The notes beneath the pieces are model-generated. The model searched no databases. It saw nothing but the letters and a program-made list of their open reading frames with translations, and was not told the origin of the DNA. From SZUA-309 sp965215995 (GTDB lineage Bacteria > Pseudomonadota > Gammaproteobacteria > Pseudomonadales > Azotimanducaceae): 64,000 nt of DNA. Position 1 is the first letter of the stretch; each line of letters begins with the position of its first letter. Where the stretch lies: contig OZ244128.1 of NCBI GenBank assembly GCA_965215995.1, positions 992,001 through 1,056,000 of the forward strand, written 5' to 3'. Positions 1 through 9,323 of this stretch are shown in pieces. Both the position numbers and the translations under genes were made by a program.

Positions 1-683
1 ATCATCACGTGGGTGTCCGTCTGCACGATTCGCTTGTAGTTGTTGTACAGGCTGGAAATGGTCGGCACCGTGGAGCCAAAAGAGATCAGGCAGCGCTCGG
101 ACGGCGAAAGGCTCTCCGGACCATCGAACGGTCCGGGGCCATCGTGCTCGAGCCAGGTGGCTTCGCCCGTATTCTCATGCGCGAAACTCTGATAGACCGA
201 ACTCATACGAGCACCCACGCCTGGCAACGTGGGCGGATGACGGCCGTTCGGCGGATCGTAGATGATCGAGGTGGGCACACGACCGTTGATCTCACCGAGC
301 GAGCTGCCTGCATCGATATAGAACAGGTTGTAGCCGCCAACACCGCCGGCGCCCGCGGTATTGTTGCCGTCACCGCCTTCCGGGGGCGCTTCGCGGTCCG
401 GATCGCTCTCGCTCGTTACCGCCCAGTTCGACGCCACCTCGAAGGCCCAGTTGAGAAACCGCGCGAACCACGGGTAAAGATATTCGGTCTCGCCCAGCCA
501 CTCCGGCCGTTGGGTCGGCGTCAGCGTGCCCGTGTCATACACACCGGATAAGTCTGGTCTTCCGGAAGGCGTACGTTTGATATCTGCCGCAGCGGAGACC
601 GCAGCAGCAGTCAAAACCAGCCCTGCAGCCAACGTGATCAGCAAACGGCCCGGCTGGCGAATCAGATTTCGATTGGTCGGCAC
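1..683 (-). CDS. exported protein of unknown function, 5' part only
   Basis: An open frame runs from a GTG at 683 leftwards off the window edge, giving about 227 visible residues. The GTG is preceded by AGGGGAAG about seven bases upstream. The N-terminus has a clear Sec-type signal: basic start, then a hydrophobic alanine/leucine stretch at about residues 13-33. The mature part begins near a RPDLSGVYD segment, a motif I know from exported proteobacterial proteins of unknown role that are often near catabolic genes. A Gly/Asn-rich linker follows near residues 85-100. I do not recognise a catalytic domain. The C-terminal part lies outside the window. The plus-strand frames across this stretch look like shadows. 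Confidence 0.7.
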   Translation of the reverse strand, partial: MPTNRNLIRQPGRLLITLAAGLVLTAAAVSAAADIKRTPSGRPDLSGVYDTGTLTPTQRPEWLGETEYLYPWFARFLNWAFEVASNWAVTSESDPDREAPPEGGDGNNTAGAGGVGGYNLFYIDAGSSLGEINGRVPTSIIYDPPNGRHPPTLPGVGARMSSVYQSFAHENTGEATWLEHDGPGPFDGPESLSPSERCLISFGSTVPTISSLYNNYKRIVQTDTHVM

Positions 684-979
684 AGCTCACTTCCCCTTGA
701 CCCCGTCAGGACTTAAGTCTGCTGAGTCCTGCGACGCAACACAACACCCGCCAAACACGTACCCGTGCGCCTGTCAGCAACTAGTTTGTTGACACCCACA
801 GCCGGGATGTCGATCTGCGACCCGGTGCTCGACGAATCTGAGACCCCTGTCACGGCTACCGGCAGGCGGCCGACCTAACGTGGGACATAGCCGATGCCAT
901 CCAGGCGGAGAGGTCGAGCCGCGTTTCGACCTACAGACAGATGCGCATCCTCTAACGGTTTCGAGCTGGGTGTGCTGCT
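684..979. promoter_or_regulatory. divergent intergenic region
   Basis: This gap of about 296 bases separates the reverse exported-protein gene from the forward kinase gene, so it should hold both promoters. A TTGACA hexamer is at 789-794 on the plus strand, but the matching -10 position (812-817, GATCTG) is poor. A short palindrome AACTAGTT is at 779-786. I see no convincing gene or RNA here. Confidence 0.25.
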
Positions 980-2824
980 TTGTCACTACTGATTCAACGC
1001 ATCATTCCAATCGTCAGCCTGGTGCTGGCGCTGGCCGTGCTCTGCATACTAATCGCCGTATCCACTTCTCCAGCCGGTGAGACCTTCCGCACTGTGGACT
1101 CACGGGTTCAGTACCTGCGCGACGCCGCCCAGGCACTCGATCAGTACCTGGCGTTCGAAAACGAATCGACCAGCGAGGACCAGGCAGCCGCGGTGTCCGA
1201 GCTGGCGGCAAGCCTCACCCCTCAGGTGTCCCAGATCCGTGAGAGCCTGCACGGGCTGTGGCAACCACAAGGCCTGATCGACGGTATCGGCTGGTCGGCG
1301 ACTCGAGCCTTCAACCTGATCGATCACCAACCGCACGCGCTAGCGGAACGCACACGTTACGAAGCCCCTCTTGACGCACTCGAGACCTCGGCCAGCCGGG
1401 TTGGTCGACACATCGATCCGTATCTGCAGAACAGCCGGGAGTTCGAGCAGGGCATGGCGCGCTTCCGCCAGAACAACCGATCCCTGGTGCAATCCCTGCG
1501 CGCCAACGGTCGGGACGATCTTGCCGATCAGATCTTCCGCGCCGGGGATCAGTTACAGGCTGACATGATCTCCGGCGAACCGGCTCGATTGACCCGGGTG
1601 GATTCCGTTCTCGAGCGCGTCCAGCTGATCGTAGTCGGACTCGGCGCCAACGAGCAGAGCACCGGCAGGGAGCTTCTGGAGATGGTGCCCGTCATGCTGG
1701 CTGCGCGCCGCGCGATGAACCAGGCACTCAAGCAGATGGATCTCACGGGTCTGGGCAATGCGGTTGGGCAGTTCTCCGAAATCGCCACCGAAGATCAGGT
1801 ACGGACGCTCTCCATGATCAGTGATGCCCGTGTGCTGCTGAATCTCTACACCATCTTTCTGCTGGCGTTGCTTGCTTATCTCGGCCTGCGCTTGCGCGCC
1901 AGCTACTCAGCCCTCAATCGCTCCCACGATGACCTGGAGGTGCGCGTTCAGGAACGCACGGCAGATCTCGAGCTTGCCTACGAAGAGCTCAAGGAGTCTC
2001 AGGTGCAGCTGGTGCAGGCTGAAAAGATGTCTTCCCTCGGCCAGCTGGTTGCCGGGGTGATGCACGAGATCAACACACCGCTGCTCTACGTTCTGAACAA
2101 CGCATCAGTCACCTCGGACTCCATCGCCGACGTCGACCGTTTCGTGCAATCGGCTCTACCCCTGCTCGAGGCGCAGGGTGGCGAGGAGATCAAAGCCGCA
2201 CTCAAGGCCCTGCTCGCGCGCCGCGCCGAGTTCGATGTGGCATCCATCCGGGAGTCTGCCGAAGAGGTGGCGACCCTCAATCGCGAGAGCATTGAGGGCC
2301 TAAAGCAGATCAGCGATCTGGTTCAGAGCCTCAAAGACTTCTCCCGCCTCGATCGCGCCACCGAAGATCGCTTCGATGTCTGCGAGGGTATTGAGAAGAC
2401 GCTCACTATCACCAAGAACCTCCTCAAGTACGGCATCGAGGTGGAGCGGGACTTCGAGCCGGTGGGCGAGATCTTCTGCTCACCGGCCAGAATCAATCAG
2501 ATTTTCGTCAACCTGGTGACCAACGCGGCCCAGGCAATGGATGGGGAAGGCAAGCTCAAGATCAGCGTGTGTTCGGTGGACGACTGTGTGGAGATCGTCT
2601 TCGAGGACACCGGTTGCGGCATTGCCGAAGAAGATATGAATCGAATCATGGATCCTTTCTTTACCACCAAACCAGTGGGTCAGGGCACCGGGCTCGGGCT
2701 CTCAATCGTCCATCAGATCGTGCAACAGCACCATGGCAATCTGGATGTGAGCTCTGAAGTAGGCAAAGGCACCCGCATCGCCGTCCGGCTGCCGAGACAG
2801 CCCTACAATGAGGAGGCAGCCTGA
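980..2824 (+). CDS. membrane sensor histidine kinase
   Basis: This is a 614-residue sensor kinase. A first membrane helix (about 8-28) and a second (about 290-308) bracket a 260-residue, mostly helical periplasmic region resembling the long helical sensor domains of some gammaproteobacterial kinases. A coiled coil (about 315-350) leads to the phosphoacceptor box with His362 in VMHEINTPL. The ATPase domain shows NLVTNAAQAM (N box), EDTGCGI (G1), DPFFTTK (F) and GTGLGLSI (G2), so it should be active. The TTG at 980 is used because it places the first helix at the N-terminus and no better in-frame start is visible upstream. Its stop overlaps the next start by one base (TGATG), so it is cotranscribed with the response regulator, its likely partner. 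The ligand is unknown. Confidence 0.88.
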   Translation: MSLLIQRIIPIVSLVLALAVLCILIAVSTSPAGETFRTVDSRVQYLRDAAQALDQYLAFENESTSEDQAAAVSELAASLTPQVSQIRESLHGLWQPQGLIDGIGWSATRAFNLIDHQPHALAERTRYEAPLDALETSASRVGRHIDPYLQNSREFEQGMARFRQNNRSLVQSLRANGRDDLADQIFRAGDQLQADMISGEPARLTRVDSVLERVQLIVVGLGANEQSTGRELLEMVPVMLAARRAMNQALKQMDLTGLGNAVGQFSEIATEDQVRTLSMISDARVLLNLYTIFLLALLAYLGLRLRASYSALNRSHDDLEVRVQERTADLELAYEELKESQVQLVQAEKMSSLGQLVAGVMHEINTPLLYVLNNASVTSDSIADVDRFVQSALPLLEAQGGEEIKAALKALLARRAEFDVASIRESAEEVATLNRESIEGLKQISDLVQSLKDFSRLDRATEDRFDVCEGIEKTLTITKNLLKYGIEVERDFEPVGEIFCSPARINQIFVNLVTNAAQAMDGEGKLKISVCSVDDCVEIVFEDTGCGIAEEDMNRIMDPFFTTKPVGQGTGLGLSIVHQIVQQHHGNLDVSSEVGKGTRIAVRLPRQPYNEEAA

Positions 2825-3939
2825 TGCCAGTTGCCGGAAACTCGCTGACCGAACAGGATCTCGACAAAGCCACGCTGCTGTTCGTGGATGATGAAAAGCG
2901 CGTGCTGTCTTCAATGCGCGCCATGTTCCGGCGCGATTATCACGTCTTCATTGCCGACAACGGCCCCGAGGCGCTCGAGATCATCGACCGGGAACGAATC
3001 GATGTGGTGATCTCCGATCAGCGGATGCCGAAGATGACCGGCGTTGAGCTTCTCTGCACGGTGAAAAAGCGTGCGCCTTCCGTGATGCGCATCCTCCTCA
3101 CCGGTTACGCGGATCTTGAAGCCATCGAGGCATCGATCAACGAAGGCGAAGTCTTCAGATACCTGATGAAACCTTGCCCGCCTGACGATCTGAAGAAGGC
3201 AATCGCCATGGCCGTAGAAGCGGTTCGCAGCGGCAACTCGGCGGTTGAAGGAATCGAGCTCGGATCGAGCAATGCGAACAGTGGTGGCGAGCGTTCGCCC
3301 GCGTCCACATCAGCCGAAAGGGAAACGGGAGAGCTAATTCCGTTCCCGAACACTCATAGAAAACCGCAGTCTGCCACAGTGCACCGGCTGCCACGCAGGA
3401 AATCGAGCCCCGCCACCCAGCAAGGCAGCAGAAAAGGCAATGTCGGCTCAGCTGTGGAGGTTCTGCTGCTCTCTTCAGACAAAGACCTTGCCTCGACCAT
3501 CGCCGACGCCGTCGTCGATCACGAGGTGATTCGGGTCTTCTCGATTGAGCAGGCACTGGAAGCTCTGAACAACCGGCGGATCGGCGTGATGGTCACAGAC
3601 ATCACCGTAGACAGCACCGAGCTGCAGACACTGACCAAGACGCTGAAGGCGGAGGTTCCGGAACTTATCACCATCATCGCCAGCGAGCGCTCCGATGCGC
3701 ACACACTGATCTCGCTGATCAACGAAGGGCAGATCTATCGTTTTCTGCTCAAGCCGGTCTCTCGTGGCCAGTGCAGGCTCTGGCTGGAGTCGGCCGCCCG
3801 CAAGTTTGAAGAGCTGGCTGGCAGCGATGAGGCGCTGGCCAGACACCGGGTGAACGTGGACGAAGAGGTGCGAGGCTCCAGCCTGTTCAGTCGGGTGAAG
3901 GCTGGTGTGGACCGTCTCAGAACCAGGCTCAGAGGCTGA
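2824..3939 (+). CDS. response regulator with two receiver domains
   Basis: This 371-residue protein has two receiver-like domains and no DNA-binding or enzymatic output. The first (about 15-130) is canonical, with FVDDE, phosphoacceptor Asp65 in VISDQRMP, LLTGY and the Lys of LMKP. A low-complexity Ser/Pro/Arg linker (about 135-210) follows. The second (about 215-345) keeps the fold and a candidate Asp259 (VTDITVD), but its acidic pair is degraded (LLSSDKD) and it ends in LLKPVSRG. The second domain may be a dimerisation or partner-binding module. The gene is translationally coupled to the upstream kinase and lies four bases before a TPR/TonB-C gene, so the three probably form one pathway. 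Confidence 0.87.
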   Translation: MPVAGNSLTEQDLDKATLLFVDDEKRVLSSMRAMFRRDYHVFIADNGPEALEIIDRERIDVVISDQRMPKMTGVELLCTVKKRAPSVMRILLTGYADLEAIEASINEGEVFRYLMKPCPPDDLKKAIAMAVEAVRSGNSAVEGIELGSSNANSGGERSPASTSAERETGELIPFPNTHRKPQSATVHRLPRRKSSPATQQGSRKGNVGSAVEVLLLSSDKDLASTIADAVVDHEVIRVFSIEQALEALNNRRIGVMVTDITVDSTELQTLTKTLKAEVPELITIIASERSDAHTLISLINEGQIYRFLLKPVSRGQCRLWLESAARKFEELAGSDEALARHRVNVDEEVRGSSLFSRVKAGVDRLRTRLRG

Positions 3940-3943
3940 AGCA

Positions 3944-5356
3944 ATGGATCAGCTGATCGATCAGCCAGCTGCAACTGAAGGCCGAACGCTCATTCAGAGC
4001 TTCGGCTTCGCCGCGCTGCTGATCGTCGTCGGCGTGGTCTCCAGCTGGGTCTATCTCAAGCGCTCGGATGGGGCGGAGTCAATCACTGTCCCGCCTCTGG
4101 AGACATTGCTGCTCAAGCCCATTACCCCGAACACCGAGCCAACGGCAGAGCCAGACGAAGTGCAGACCTGGGTGCAATTCGGCGAGGAAGCCTACGCGGC
4201 GGGCCGCATCGTCGAGCCCGCTCGTGACAACGCGCTTTATTACTACGGAAAGGCGCTGGAACAGGCACCTGCGCATCTGCAAGCTCTGGCTGGGATGGAT
4301 CGGGTCATTCGCCATCTCGTCAGCAGCTCGGAGAGCGCTATCTTTCAGGGCGACTGGCCCGAGGCCCGGGCCTACGCCGAGCAGCTCCGTACCCTGCGGC
4401 CCGAAGACAGTACGGCTCTCGCACTGCTGGATCGAATCAACCGCTTTGAGCAGCTCGAGAACCTCATGGCGCGGGCTGATCGACAGGTGGCAGTCTCACG
4501 ACTGACAGAACCGAGAAACGACAACGCCATGGATACCTACGGACGTATCCTGGCCATCGATCCCGGTAACGACGTTGCCACCAAGGGCATCGCTTCCATT
4601 GTTCAACGATTGCTCGGCGTCGCCCAGTCTGCGGCTCTGGCTGGAGAAAGCGAGAAAGCCACTCGCTTCATCGCCCGGGCTAAGTCCATCGACGCAAACG
4701 CACCTGGACTCGTCGAAGCGGAGCAGGTGGTTGCGCAATGGTCGGAAATGGTCAGCAGCCGGCACTTGCAGGATCAACTCGAAGCCGCTTCTGCTGCGCT
4801 GGAGGCGGGTCGGCTCACCGCGCCGGACGAACCGAACGCCCTGGCGCTTTTCGACGAAGTACTGGCGCAGGATCCCGGTTCTGATGCGGCGAGGCAAGGG
4901 AAGCGTCTGGTGCTCCGGGCCCTCATCGAACGGGCCTGGAGCCAGATCCGCGCGGGAAGATTCAATGCGGCTGAGCAGACGCTCGAGGATGCCGAATCCG
5001 CCGGTGCTGAGTCGTTCGAGCTCGTGGAGCTGGAGGATGAGATCGCCTATCAGCGAGCGCTGAGTGATGCCAGGCGCGGGAGCTTCGAACGGATGTTCAC
5101 CATCGCCGAGCTGGATGCCAAACGCCGGGAAATCCCCGAATACCCGCGGTCGAGTCGCGGTGATGGCTGGGTGGATGTGCAGTTCACCGTTTCGGAATCC
5201 GGTGAGGTCGTGGATGCGCTCGTCAGCGACTCGAGCAGCCCGGAGTTCGAAGACGCAGCGCTCAGAGCCATCGGCCGCTGGTCGTTCAGACCCTATCTGT
5301 TTAAAGACCGGCCCCTCCCCGTCCGCGTTGCCATCCGCTTCGCTTTCAAGGAATAG
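3944..5356 (+). CDS. TPR-like envelope protein with TonB C-terminal domain
   Basis: This 470-residue protein has one N-terminal membrane helix (about 18-38), a long helical repeat region (about 60-380) and a TonB-type C-terminal domain (about 385-468). That domain includes YPRSSRGDGWVDVQFTV, an AALRAIGRWSFRP-like segment and a closing RVAIRFAFKE. The repeat region contains three copies of a motif around VSRLTEPRNDNA / AGRLTAPDEPNA / AGRIVEPARDNA, each followed by an ALxxYxxxLxxDPxx helix, so it is an internal tandem repeat. The ATG at 3944 is chosen because the longer frame from 3905 would overlap the regulator. The orientation predicts a periplasmic TonB-like domain. No ExbB/ExbD genes are nearby. 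It is probably an envelope output of the upstream two-component pair. Confidence 0.82.
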   Translation: MDQLIDQPAATEGRTLIQSFGFAALLIVVGVVSSWVYLKRSDGAESITVPPLETLLLKPITPNTEPTAEPDEVQTWVQFGEEAYAAGRIVEPARDNALYYYGKALEQAPAHLQALAGMDRVIRHLVSSSESAIFQGDWPEARAYAEQLRTLRPEDSTALALLDRINRFEQLENLMARADRQVAVSRLTEPRNDNAMDTYGRILAIDPGNDVATKGIASIVQRLLGVAQSAALAGESEKATRFIARAKSIDANAPGLVEAEQVVAQWSEMVSSRHLQDQLEAASAALEAGRLTAPDEPNALALFDEVLAQDPGSDAARQGKRLVLRALIERAWSQIRAGRFNAAEQTLEDAESAGAESFELVELEDEIAYQRALSDARRGSFERMFTIAELDAKRREIPEYPRSSRGDGWVDVQFTVSESGEVVDALVSDSSSPEFEDAALRAIGRWSFRPYLFKDRPLPVRVAIRFAFKE

Positions 5357-5455
5357 ATCCACCTGACCGGCAACGTCGCTCCTAACCGCTCGATCATTGC
5401 TATTGCACGATCCTGCTAATAGCCTTACTGGCAAATCAGCTGATAGGGGCCATCC

Positions 5456-6649
5456 GTGGCAGAGAGCTTTCGAGCGGAAACCCGTGCCTGGCTGGAGGAG
5501 AACTGTCCAGCCTCCATGCGCACGCGCATGGTGCCAGGCGAAGAGGTAAACGGCGGCAGCAAACGGCGCAGCACCAACCCCGATGCATACCTCTGGCTCG
5601 AGCGCATGGCGGAACGTGGCTGGACCGTACCCACCTGGCCGGTGGAATACGGCGGTGGCGGCCTTGCCAAGGATGACTTTCTCATCCTGCTGGAAGAGCT
5701 GCAGCGGATCCGCGCCCGACCGCCGCTGGGTGGCATGGGCGTGACCATGATCGGCCCCACGCTGCTCGAGTACGGCACGGAAGATCAGAAGCTGCGTCAT
5801 CTGCCAAAGATCGCCCGGGGAGAAGTGGCCTGGTGCCAGGGCTACAGCGAGCCAGGCGCGGGCTCTGATCTGGCGAGCCTGAAAACGCGAGCCGAAGACC
5901 AGGGCGACCACTATCTGGTCAATGGCAGCAAAATCTGGACCTCCGGCGCTCAGTACGCCGATTGGATCTTCTGCCTGGTGCGCACCGACCCGAACGTACC
6001 CAAGCACAACGGCATCAGCTTTCTGCTCTTTTCCATGGATGATCCCGGTGTCACAGTGAAGCCCATCGAGCTCATCAACGGCCGTTCACCGTTCTGCCAA
6101 ACCTTCTTCGATGACGTCAAGGTGCCGAAGATCGACCTGGTGCACGAGGAAAACAAGGGATGGACGGTGGCAAAGCGTCTGCTGCAGCACGAGCGATCGG
6201 GGCTGTCTGCACTGGCCAGTGCGGACACTGCCGGAGCGCTGGAGCGGATTCAGCCTTCTCTGTCGCTCCCGGACCTGGCGAAATCCTATGATGGAAGCAA
6301 CCGGATCTCCGACTCCGCCCTGCGTGCCGATCTGATCGATAACGAGATGCGCAAACGTTCTTTTCTGCTCACCCAGCAACGTGCTGTCGAAGAATCCGAG
6401 GCCAACACGCCAGGCGCAGCCACCTCCATCTTCAACTACGTGGAAGCGGAATACGTGAAGTCCCAGCTCGAGCTGCAGATGCGCATTCGCGGCAGTCAGG
6501 GCCTCGGTTGGTCGGGAGACAGCTTCTCTGAGGAAGAGATCGCCATGACCCGTCTCTGGCTCGAAGCCAAGTCCATTTCCATCGCCGGCGGCTCCAACGA
6601 GATCCAGCTGAATATCATCGCCAAGCGGGTGCTGGGCCTTCCAGACTGA
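5456..6649 (+). CDS. acyl-CoA dehydrogenase
   Basis: This is a 397-residue FAD-dependent acyl-CoA dehydrogenase family member, expected to make an alpha,beta-unsaturated acyl-CoA and pass electrons to ETF. Family segments in order are FRAETRAWLEENCP, WPVEYGGGGL, the FAD-binding WCQGYSEPGAGSDLASLKT, NGSKIWTSGAQYADW, a central helix region, then GSQGLGWSGD and IAGGSNEIQLNIIAKRVLGL at the C-terminus. The GTG at 5456 is forced by an in-frame TAG ten bases upstream and follows AGGGG with a six-base spacer. The N-terminus is therefore a little shorter than in typical homologues. The substrate cannot be read from the sequence. It precedes the rhodanese/cupin pair on the same strand. Confidence 0.9.
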   Translation: MAESFRAETRAWLEENCPASMRTRMVPGEEVNGGSKRRSTNPDAYLWLERMAERGWTVPTWPVEYGGGGLAKDDFLILLEELQRIRARPPLGGMGVTMIGPTLLEYGTEDQKLRHLPKIARGEVAWCQGYSEPGAGSDLASLKTRAEDQGDHYLVNGSKIWTSGAQYADWIFCLVRTDPNVPKHNGISFLLFSMDDPGVTVKPIELINGRSPFCQTFFDDVKVPKIDLVHEENKGWTVAKRLLQHERSGLSALASADTAGALERIQPSLSLPDLAKSYDGSNRISDSALRADLIDNEMRKRSFLLTQQRAVEESEANTPGAATSIFNYVEAEYVKSQLELQMRIRGSQGLGWSGDSFSEEEIAMTRLWLEAKSISIAGGSNEIQLNIIAKRVLGLPD

Positions 6650-6682
6650 GCGTAGTCTGTACTTACGGCTGACCGGATCGCG

Positions 6683-8287
6683 ATGATGCGCTCATTGACC
6701 CCACAAGCACTCAAGGCGCTGCTCATGAGTGATCAGGAGCTGGCGCTCATCGACGTCCGCGAACAGGGGAGTTATTCAGAGGCGCATCTGCTGCTGGCAA
6801 CGTGCCTGCCGCTGAGCCGGCTCGAGCTTCTTGTCGGCGATCTGCTCCCCCGGCTGGATGTACCCGTCGTGCTCGTGAGCGGTGAGGATGGCGATGGGCT
6901 TGCAGAGCGCGCGGCTGAAAGGATGAGCGAATTCGGCTATCGCAATCTGTCTGTGTTGACAGGCGGGACAACGGGTTGGCGGGCGGCCGGATTCGAAGTG
7001 TTCTCCGGCATCAACGTGCCGAGCAAGGCGTTCGGCGAGTTCGTCGAGCATCGCTACGACACTCCTCGTCTCACGGCCAGCGAGGTCAAGGCCATGCTGG
7101 ACGAGGGGCGGGACATGGTGATCGTGGACTCACGTCCGTTCGAAGAGTTTCACCGCATGAGCATCCCGACCGCGACAGATATGCCAGGTGCAGAGCTTGC
7201 CTACCGTGTGCATGATCTCGCCCCGGATCAGGAGACGCTGGTGGTCGTCAACTGCGCCGGGCGCACCCGTTCGATCATCGGTGCCCAGAGCCTGATCAAT
7301 GCGGGCATCCCCAACCCGGTGGTCGCTCTCAAGGACGGCACCATGGGTTGGCATCTGGCGGGACTCGAGCTCGAAAGAGGCGCAACCCGGGTAGCCGCCC
7401 TGCCCGGTGCCGACGGTCAGGCGAAGGCGCTGGCCGCAGCTGCCGTCGTTACCGACCGATTCGGGGTGCAGGAAACCACGCGGAAGCAGGTGGAGGGCTG
7501 GTTAGCCGAAACCGATCGCACCACCTACCTGCTGGACGTACGTTCCCCTGCCGAATACGCGGAAGGCCACCTGCCTGGCTATCGGAACGCGCCCGGCGGC
7601 CAGCTGGTGCAGGCAACGGACGAGTACGTGGCGGTCAGAAATGCCCGGCTGGTACTCGCCGATGACATCGGTGTGCGGGCAATCATGACCGCTTCCTGGC
7701 TGATACAGATGGGCTGGTCTTCTGTCTACGTTCTGGCCGGTGGCGTCGGCACGGACGGGCTCGTTGCCGGTCGGGACACCCCCACCGTGCTCGGTGGTCC
7801 CGAATCCGCCACACTGGCGCCTGATCAATTGGCAGAGCAGCTCAATACTGCCACCGTTATCGATCTCGGACTGAGTCGTGATTACGACCGGGCGCACATA
7901 CCCGGGGCTCACTGGTGCACGAGGTTGCGGCTGGATCAGGCACTGGACGCCTTACAGGATACGATCGCTGACGGGCCATTGGTGATCACTTCCGGTGACG
8001 GCCTGCTGGCACGGCTCGCACTCCCGGAAGCGCGCGCGTTGCTGAGCGCATCCGGTCAGTCAGCTGTGGTTCACGCCCTCGTCGGCGGCACCGAAGCCTG
8101 GATCGCAGCAGGGCAGCCGACCGAGACGGGCATGGCGCGCCCCATCGGTCCTACCGACGATGTCTGGTTCAAGCCCTACGACCACCGGGGCAACCAGGAG
8201 CAGTTCATGCGCGACTACCTCACCTGGGAGGTTGCCCTGGTCGAGCAGGTTGAGCGGGATGGCACGACGCGATTCCGCGAGTTTTAA
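6683..8287 (+). CDS. four-domain rhodanese-like protein
   Basis: This 534-residue protein consists of four tandem rhodanese-like domains, at about 6-110, 125-235, 255-370 and 375-480. Each has the LIDVR / IVDSRPFEEF / LLDVRSPAEYAEGHLPG / VIDLGLSRDYDRAHIPGAH type entry motif. Only the second domain has an active-site cysteine, Cys191 in the NCAGRTRS loop. At the corresponding loop the first has VSGEDGDG, the third LADDIGVR and the fourth TSGDGLLA, so these three should be catalytically dead or lipid/ligand-binding. It probably handles sulfane sulfur in the cytoplasm, as no signal peptide is visible. The next gene, a cysteine-dioxygenase-like cupin, starts 13 bases after the stop, which supports a sulfur or thiol oxidation role. 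Confidence 0.88.
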   Translation: MMRSLTPQALKALLMSDQELALIDVREQGSYSEAHLLLATCLPLSRLELLVGDLLPRLDVPVVLVSGEDGDGLAERAAERMSEFGYRNLSVLTGGTTGWRAAGFEVFSGINVPSKAFGEFVEHRYDTPRLTASEVKAMLDEGRDMVIVDSRPFEEFHRMSIPTATDMPGAELAYRVHDLAPDQETLVVVNCAGRTRSIIGAQSLINAGIPNPVVALKDGTMGWHLAGLELERGATRVAALPGADGQAKALAAAAVVTDRFGVQETTRKQVEGWLAETDRTTYLLDVRSPAEYAEGHLPGYRNAPGGQLVQATDEYVAVRNARLVLADDIGVRAIMTASWLIQMGWSSVYVLAGGVGTDGLVAGRDTPTVLGGPESATLAPDQLAEQLNTATVIDLGLSRDYDRAHIPGAHWCTRLRLDQALDALQDTIADGPLVITSGDGLLARLALPEARALLSASGQSAVVHALVGGTEAWIAAGQPTETGMARPIGPTDDVWFKPYDHRGNQEQFMRDYLTWEVALVEQVERDGTTRFREF

Positions 8288-8300
8288 ACGGAGCAAACTG

Positions 8301-8837
8301 ATGAGCTACTCACTGGAAGACTTCTGCGCAGATACCCGATCGATCCTGAAAAAACAGGACAACCCGGACGGCCGGGAAAAGGTTCGCCGGAAACTCGAGC
8401 AACTGCTGGGGGACCCCGGATTCTGTGCCGAGTACGTGGCTGAAGACAACGATTCCGGCCTGGCGCAGATTTACCGGGACCCGGATCTCGGTTTCTGCGT
8501 GCTGGCCTACAACATGTCCGCGCCACGCACCTCGCCTCCCCACGATCACGGCAGCTCCTGGGCGGTGTACGGACAAGCGGCGGGCTTTACGGACATGACC
8601 ATCTGGTCGGTAGAAGACGGCGCGATCACTCCGATCCGGGAGTTCCGACTCGAGCCCGGGCAGGCGGGCCTGTTCGATGTGCGCGAGATTCACTCGATCC
8701 AGTACAACGAGGGCGCCAAGTTCGTTCGCGTCACCGGCGTGGATATGAACCAGGAGAATCGCCGGGTCTGGGATCCGGACACAGGAGAGGTCAAAGAGAT
8801 TGTAAGCGTGGGTGCCGGCACGGCCAGACCCACCTGA
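8301..8837 (+). CDS. cysteine-dioxygenase-like cupin protein
   Basis: This 178-residue single-domain cupin resembles the cysteine dioxygenase/mercaptopropionate dioxygenase superfamily. The metal site is readable: His81 and His83 in PPHDHGSSW, with a distal His131 in VREIHSIQ, and an LxPGQAGLFDV strand between them. These enzymes are mononuclear Fe(II) thiol dioxygenases. The ATG at 8301 is chosen because the longer frame overlaps the rhodanese gene. Coexpression with a rhodanese suggests a persulfide or thiol substrate, but this is inference. It could also be a member with a different substrate. Confidence 0.8.
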   Translation: MSYSLEDFCADTRSILKKQDNPDGREKVRRKLEQLLGDPGFCAEYVAEDNDSGLAQIYRDPDLGFCVLAYNMSAPRTSPPHDHGSSWAVYGQAAGFTDMTIWSVEDGAITPIREFRLEPGQAGLFDVREIHSIQYNEGAKFVRVTGVDMNQENRRVWDPDTGEVKEIVSVGAGTARPT

Positions 8838-8846
8838 ACTGCCCGC

Positions 8847-9293
8847 TCAACCGAGCACCTGGCGCATCTCGGTTCCCACCGCTTCGAAACCGAACTTCTC
8901 GTAGAAAGGCCGGTTGTGCTCGGTCGCCGCCACCAGATAAGCACCGATCTCTGCGCAGTTCCGATCCCTCGCGCACTGAACGGTCGCTTCTACCAGCAGC
9001 GCGCCAACTTTCTTGCCCCGCGCCGCGGGGTCCACCACGAGCTCTTCCAGCTGGCAGTACTCACGACCGTAGCGCATGGCCAGGTTGAAGGTCACTGAGG
9101 CAAGACCAAGCATTTCTCCGTCGTCTTCCGCGATGAGCACCCGACCCCGGACGCCATCGAGGAGCTGGTCGAACACCTCCCCTGCAGCGGCGGACAGCGG
9201 GCCACGATCCGCAGCACGCAGCTCCTGGAGAAGTTCGATGCAGGCTTCCCGATCGGTTGCGACTGCGTTTCTGATTAGTACGGTCATGCTCAA
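8847..9293 (-). CDS. GNAT family N-acetyltransferase
   Basis: This 148-residue single-domain GNAT protein shows a beta-alpha start (TVLIRNAVATDREACIELLQEL) and the acetyl-CoA site around ELVVDPAARGKKVGALLVEAT, close to the usual VxPxxRGxGxG pattern with Lys in place of one Gly. It ends in the canonical TEHNRPFYEKFGFEAVG segment. The substrate is not predictable. It runs opposite the cupin gene, with only nine bases between the convergent stops. Confidence 0.85.
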   Translation of the reverse strand: MSMTVLIRNAVATDREACIELLQELRAADRGPLSAAAGEVFDQLLDGVRGRVLIAEDDGEMLGLASVTFNLAMRYGREYCQLEELVVDPAARGKKVGALLVEATVQCARDRNCAEIGAYLVAATEHNRPFYEKFGFEAVGTEMRQVLG

Positions 9294-9323
9294 TCCTCAG
9301 TCTCAATTCCTGGACAGCGACGC

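Noticed and set aside
4496..6007. 503-codon reverse open frame
   Set aside because: It lies across the ends of the TPR/TonB-C gene and the acyl-CoA dehydrogenase gene, both with clear domains. Its translation has no recognisable motif and is a GC-rich shadow.
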